In this document: piece after piece, positions 60,133-64,000 of the stretch
Numbering within the stretch: position 1 is the stretch's first letter
How the letters are laid out: each line of letters opens with the position of its first letter
Assembly (NCBI GenBank): GCA_963682085.1
Contig: OY821614.1
Span: 1,488,001 to 1,552,000 of the forward strand
Direction: 5' to 3'
DNA from: Thiodubiliella sp900128405
GTDB taxonomy: Bacteria; Pseudomonadota; Gammaproteobacteria; PS1; Pseudothioglobaceae
Length of the DNA: 64,000 nt
Notes under the pieces: generated by a model
What the model saw: only the letters and a program-made list of their open reading frames with translations
Told to the model about the DNA's origin: nothing
The model's database searches: none
Program-made: the position numbers and the translations under genes

Positions 60133-61581
60133 TTATAAATCATCATCACCAACGCGTAAAATCTTCATTAGGTTGGTGCCGCCTGATTGGTTTACATGCA
60201 TTCCTTTGGTTAATATTATCAAATCACCTTCCTCAACAATATTCTTATTTTCCAATATACTAACCACTTTTCCGTTGACTCTTTCCCATTCTATATCGTT
60301 CATCTTATCAATACCGCAAGGATAAACGCCACGATAAAGTGTTGTTTTACGCAAAGTGGCAACACTATCGCTCATGGCATAAATTGAGATATTGGAACTC
60401 ATGCGTGACATCCACAAGGGTGTTTTTCCACTTTCAGTCAGTGCAACCACAACTTTAACGCCTAAATGATTAGCGGCATACATAGAACTCATGGCGATGG
60501 TTTCATCAATATGATCAAAGCACTCATGTAGGCGATGGTGTGAAACTTTTGCAATTGGGCTTTTCTCAGTTTCTACGCAAACATCGTGCATCGTTTTCAC
60601 TGCATTCTCTGGGTAATCGCCTGCCGCTGTTTCAGCAGATAACATTACTGCATCGGTGCCGTCTAATACTGCATTCGCTACATCAAACACTTCTGCACGG
60701 GTTGGAATTGGGCTGTTAATCATTGACTCTAGCATTTGAGTTGCAGTAATAACAATACGGTCATTTGATCTGGCCAATTTAATTAAGCGTTTTTGTTGTG
60801 CTGGCAACTGTGGGTCGCCAATTTCAACGCCTAAATCACCGCGTGCCACCATAATGCCTGCCGACTCTTGAATAATGTCATTAATGACTTCATCTACCAA
60901 AGACTCAGCACGCTCAATTTTTGAAATAACGCCTGCATCAGAGCCTGATTCCTTCAATAACCTTTTCGTAAGACGCACATCATCGCCACTCACTGGGAAT
61001 GATAAAGCCACATAATCTGCCTTTGCTTTAGCAGCGGTTACAATGTCTTTTTTGTCTTTTTCAGTTAATGCATCAGCTGACAAACCGCCACCACGAAGAT
61101 TAAGCCCTTTCTTATCTGAAAGTATGCCACCTTGCGTAACCACTGTATTGATTTTGTTACCATTAATACTGGTTACTTCCAGCACAATTTTGCCGTCATC
61201 CAGTAACAAAACATTGCCCTCTTTAACCTCTTGTGGCAATGTTTTGTAAGCAATGCCAACAGCATCTTGGTTACCAGAAGTGTTATCCATATCTGCATCA
61301 AGTGCAAACTTGTCACCAATATTTAATCTAATCTTTACGCCGTCTTTAAAACTGGCAATGCGAATTTTTGGCCCTTGTAAGTCCATCAAAATTCCCACAT
61401 AAGTATTATTAACATGTGCCCAATTACGCACCGCTTTAACACGGGCCAAATGCTCTTCTTCTGAGCCATGGGAAAAATTAATGCGCACAACATTTGCACC
61501 TGCTGCTAAAACGCTCTCTAAGACACCGGGCTTATCCGTTGCTGGGCCAAGTGTTGCTAGTATTTTGGTTCTTCTTAGCAA
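60133..61581 (-). CDS. pyk: Pyruvate kinase
   Basis: 482 residues. RRTKILATLGPATD, INFSHGSEEEHL, VISKIERAESLVDEVI, MVARGDLGVEIGDPQLPAQQ and MLSAETAAGDYPENAV are the standard marks. Makes ATP and pyruvate from phosphoenolpyruvate. It follows pgk by 3 bases. Confidence 0.97.
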   Translation of the reverse strand: MLRRTKILATLGPATDKPGVLESVLAAGANVVRINFSHGSEEEHLARVKAVRNWAHVNNTYVGILMDLQGPKIRIASFKDGVKIRLNIGDKFALDADMDNTSGNQDAVGIAYKTLPQEVKEGNVLLLDDGKIVLEVTSINGNKINTVVTQGGILSDKKGLNLRGGGLSADALTEKDKKDIVTAAKAKADYVALSFPVSGDDVRLTKRLLKESGSDAGVISKIERAESLVDEVINDIIQESAGIMVARGDLGVEIGDPQLPAQQKRLIKLARSNDRIVITATQMLESMINSPIPTRAEVFDVANAVLDGTDAVMLSAETAAGDYPENAVKTMHDVCVETEKSPIAKVSHHRLHECFDHIDETIAMSSMYAANHLGVKVVVALTESGKTPLWMSRMSSNISIYAMSDSVATLRKTTLYRGVYPCGIDKMNDIEWERVNGKVVSILENKNIVEEGDLIILTKGMHVNQSGGTNLMKILRVGDDDL

Positions 61582-61584
61582 GCG

Positions 61585-62745
61585 CTACTCCGATGCTCTT
61601 TGTTCTAAAATTTCTACTGCTGGCAGTTTTTTACCTTCTAGGAATTCTAAGAAAGCACCGCCACCCGTTGAAATATAACTGATTTTGTCTTCAATACCGT
61701 ATTTGTCAACCGCTGCCAAAGTGTCGCCACCACCAGCAATTGAAAATGCATCAGATTCAGCAATTGCCATACCTAATGTTTTAGTGCCACCAGCAAACTG
61801 GTCAAATTCAAACACACCTACTGGGCCATTCCAAACAATTGTCCCTGCATTTTTCATAATCTCAGCCAATTGCTGGGCAGAATCAGGTCCAATGTCAAAA
61901 ATCATATCGTCATCAACAACAGCAGACGATGCCTTGGTTTCGGCTTCAGCAGTCTCTGAAAACTCCTTACCGCAAACCACATCAGTTGGCACTGGTATTT
62001 CACAGTCTTCCATCAGTTTTTTTGCTGTTGGAATTAAGTCATCTTCACACAGTGATTTGCCGACATTATGACCTTGTGCTGCAATAAAAGTATTAGCAAT
62101 ACCACCACCAACAACCAATTGATCGACAATTTTAGACAAAGATTCTAAGACTGTTAATTTGGTTGATACTTTAGAGCCACCAACAATCGCCACCATTGGA
62201 CGCTTTGGATTGTCTAATGCTTTACCAAGTGCCTCTAATTCACCTGACAACAATGGACCTGAACAAGCAATTGGCGCATACTTAGCCACGCCATGGGTTG
62301 AGGCCTGTGCACGATGTGCGGTGCCGAATGCATCCATTGCAAAAATGTCACACATTGCTGCCATGCGTTTAGACAAGGCATCATCATTTGACATTTCACC
62401 CACATTAAAACGCACATTTTCACATAGCACAACCTCGCCATCTTGCATTTCAATACCATCTAACCAATCCTTCTCTAAACGCACAGTAGTATTCAATAAC
62501 TCACTAAGGCGATCAGCCACTGGTTGCAAAGTAAATTCATCACTCGCCTCACCCTCTGTAGGGCGACCACGATGCGACATTAACATTACCTTGGCACCTT
62601 GTTTTATTGCCATTTCAATGGTTGGTAGCGACGCTTTAATGCGTTTATCACTTGTTACCACACCCTCTTTAATAGGTACATTTAAATCCTGACGAATCAG
62701 TACTTTTTTACCACCTAACTCTAACTCTTCTAAATTTATAATCAT
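61585..62745 (-). CDS. pgk: Phosphoglycerate kinase
   Basis: 386 residues. VLIRQDLNVPIKEGVVTSDK, MLMSHRGRPTEG, MVAIVGGSKVSTKLTVLESL, and the C-terminal FSIAGGGDTLAAVDKYG with FLEGKKLPAVEIL. Calvin cycle and glycolysis. The ATG overlaps the endA stop (TAATG). Confidence 0.97.
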   Translation of the reverse strand: MIINLEELELGGKKVLIRQDLNVPIKEGVVTSDKRIKASLPTIEMAIKQGAKVMLMSHRGRPTEGEASDEFTLQPVADRLSELLNTTVRLEKDWLDGIEMQDGEVVLCENVRFNVGEMSNDDALSKRMAAMCDIFAMDAFGTAHRAQASTHGVAKYAPIACSGPLLSGELEALGKALDNPKRPMVAIVGGSKVSTKLTVLESLSKIVDQLVVGGGIANTFIAAQGHNVGKSLCEDDLIPTAKKLMEDCEIPVPTDVVCGKEFSETAEAETKASSAVVDDDMIFDIGPDSAQQLAEIMKNAGTIVWNGPVGVFEFDQFAGGTKTLGMAIAESDAFSIAGGGDTLAAVDKYGIEDKISYISTGGGAFLEFLEGKKLPAVEILEQRASE

Positions 62746-63545
62746 TAATTATCCTTCCATATTTTTCCAACTAATTTAGGACTGACAATAAAAGGGTTGT
62801 AGTTCCCTTGTATTGCCATAATCCGTTTATTGCGTTTTATTTCTTTATCACTTACTGGGTCTTTCTGGTGCCACTTAAGCAATATCTTTTGTGCCCATGG
62901 CTTAAAATTATTCCCTTCCAATATAGGCGATGACCAATCTTGAATCTTGTCATAATAAGCAGTTAGCAAGTAAAAATACCCTCTAGCAAGATCTCCTTTA
63001 AACTCATCAATTGGCTCAAAAAATACACCTTTTAAGAGTTTATTTTTTGCCTTACCCAGCATAGACCCGTTCTCAGAAAGCTTTGCACTCTTAGGATCGA
63101 CTTCTGCATAAGGGTGATTGGCTCGCATGTTATTTACAAACCCATCTACAGGGTATATGTGAAATAAATCCCTAGCCATTGGCTCACCTAAACTACCGCC
63201 CCACCAACTTTTTGGAAAAGAATGCTCTCTATTATAACAATCACCTTCTTTTTTATAATGTCCACATTGATCAGTAAAGAACTTATAAACATACGGTAAC
63301 TTGCCCTTCTTATATGAATAAATATCAAACACTTCATTTGGCTGATTGGGCAATGCATCGGTTTTCTTAAATGCCTTCCACAAATCTTTATAACTCAAAA
63401 CCTTGTGTTTGCTTATTATTTTATATAATTGTTCTCTTAGTGGCTCACCCTGCTTTTGATTGTTTGCTATATTCTCAGTAGCAGAGACAGATGAACCATA
63501 CAGAGTTAAACTAAACGCAACGCTAAAAAGAAAAGAAATTCTCAT
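62745..63545 (-). CDS. endA: Exported endonuclease I
   Basis: 266 residues. Signal peptide MRISFLFSVAFSLTLYGSSVSA. The catalytic region is CYNREHSFPKSWWGG, then DLFHIYPVDGFVNNMRANHP and PYAEVD, with Cys pairs in DQCGHYKKEGDCYN; these are the Dns/EndA ββα-Me marks. It degrades DNA non-specifically in the periplasm or outside. It lies between gap and pgk, five bases after gap and overlapping pgk, so it is expressed with central carbon genes. Confidence 0.92.
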   Translation of the reverse strand: MRISFLFSVAFSLTLYGSSVSATENIANNQKQGEPLREQLYKIISKHKVLSYKDLWKAFKKTDALPNQPNEVFDIYSYKKGKLPYVYKFFTDQCGHYKKEGDCYNREHSFPKSWWGGSLGEPMARDLFHIYPVDGFVNNMRANHPYAEVDPKSAKLSENGSMLGKAKNKLLKGVFFEPIDEFKGDLARGYFYLLTAYYDKIQDWSSPILEGNNFKPWAQKILLKWHQKDPVSDKEIKRNKRIMAIQGNYNPFIVSPKLVGKIWKDN

Positions 63546-63550
63546 GCAAA

Positions 63551-64000
63551 TTAAGCAATATGTCGAACTAAACGCAACATATTACAAGTATAACCATACT
63601 CATTGTCATACCAAGAAACCAACTTCACAAAAGTATCATCAAGTGCAATACCCGCATTTGCATCAAAAATTGAAGAAGCACTAACACCACGGAAATCACT
63701 AGATACAACCATATCTTCTGTGTATTGTAATGTGCCTTTCATTGTGGTCTCTGACGCTGTTTTAATGGTTGCACAAATTTCTTCATAAGAAACGCTCTTG
63801 TCTAATTCACAAGTTAAATCAACCACAGAAACATCAACTGAAGGGATGCGGAAAGCCATACCTGTTAGTTTGCCATTTAATTCCGGCAATACAATACCAA
63901 CCGCCTTAGCAGCACCTGTTGACGAAGGAATAATGTTCTCAAATACCGCACGACCACCTCTCCAATCTTTCATTGAAGGGCCATCAACGGTTTTTTGTGT
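63551..64000 (-). CDS. gap: Glyceraldehyde-3-phosphate dehydrogenase, C-terminal part (runs off the window)
   Basis: About 149 residues in frame to the window edge, starting in TQKTVDGPSMKDWRGGRAVF and on through NIIPSSTGAAKAVGIVLPEL, GMAFRIPSVDVSVVDLTCEL and SWYDNEYGYTCNMLRLVRHI. The catalytic Cys lies outside. The internal Met in DGPSMKDW is not the start. First gene of the gap-endA-pgk-pyk run. Confidence 0.96.
   Translation of the reverse strand, partial: TQKTVDGPSMKDWRGGRAVFENIIPSSTGAAKAVGIVLPELNGKLTGMAFRIPSVDVSVVDLTCELDKSVSYEEICATIKTASETTMKGTLQYTEDMVVSSDFRGVSASSIFDANAGIALDDTFVKLVSWYDNEYGYTCNMLRLVRHIA

Noticed and set aside
62159..62692. 177-codon plus-strand open frame inside pgk
   Set aside because: Shadow of pgk; no start signal and no recognisable domain.
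1..64000. CRISPR arrays and tRNA or rRNA genes
   Set aside because: I saw no regularly spaced short repeats and no recognisable tRNA or rRNA sequence in the intergenic spaces; a covariance-model scan would be the decisive test.

Overview
The window is AT-rich, densely packed bacterial DNA. The gene content points to a sulfur-oxidising gammaproteobacterial autotroph of the SUP05 / Ca. Thioglobus group, quite possibly a thiotrophic mussel symbiont. The supporting genes are the dissimilatory sulfite-to-sulfate set sat-aprM-aprB-aprA, a PPi-dependent phosphofructokinase near a K+-independent H+-pumping pyrophosphatase, and the lower glycolysis/Calvin cluster gap-(endA)-pgk-pyk-fba. The mobile and anti-phage load is more like a mussel symbiont than a streamlined free-living SUP05 cell. 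The lineage is an inference from gene content; there is no rRNA in the window.

Layout. 1-4015: a defence island on the minus strand. It holds a D12-class adenine methyltransferase (cut by the window edge), a small unknown gene, an XRE regulator, an HNH restriction enzyme, scars of an older restriction-modification system, a two-gene CBASS (CD-NTase plus Cap15-like 2TM effector) and a second methyltransferase. 4005-7673: lysA-lptM, aat-nudE and a membrane-anchored metallo-beta-lactamase-fold protein. 7784-10201: a GNAT/class V aminotransferase fusion coupled to plsY, plus a membrane-protein fragment. 10311-12439: grx, leuB, rubredoxin and a 2-Cys peroxiredoxin. 12506-16693: a five-gene envelope cluster (DUF2141, LolD-like ATPase, LolE-like permease, LolA-like carrier, beta-barrel protein) that may be an uncharacterised export route to the outer membrane. 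16830-19873: cysS with two hydrolases and a GNAT. 19885-21400: a decayed gene or genes interrupted by a dead IS5-family element. 21561-26117: pfp, an unknown soluble protein, hppA. 26183-32164: three small genes (one SlyD-like), then aprA, aprB, aprM and sat. 32274-34251: lptA, lptC, thiE.

34395-39383: an AddA-like helicase-nuclease with an RloA/RloB (AbiL-like) defence pair directly upstream and overlapping it. 39457-44581: argS, three nested tiny ORFs, a single-chain restriction-modification-specificity enzyme and IS1595/ribbon-helix-helix remnants. 44716-53822: polA, znuC, dapD, a class 3 lipase, an exported phosphatase, ubiA, rluC, tatD. 53920-55637: an accessory patch with an HNH endonuclease, an exported SH3 protein and a recognisable integron attC recombination site. 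55674-64000: an AsmA-like protein, rsmG, mnmG, then fba, pyk, pgk, endA and the 3' part of gap.

How it fits together: sulfite is oxidised through APS to sulfate by AprBA (electrons probably passing through AprM) and Sat, giving ATP. PPi made in biosynthesis can drive proton pumping by HppA or serve the reversible Pfp step, linking energy metabolism to carbon fixation. Around this core sit at least five separate defence modules and several mobile-element scars.
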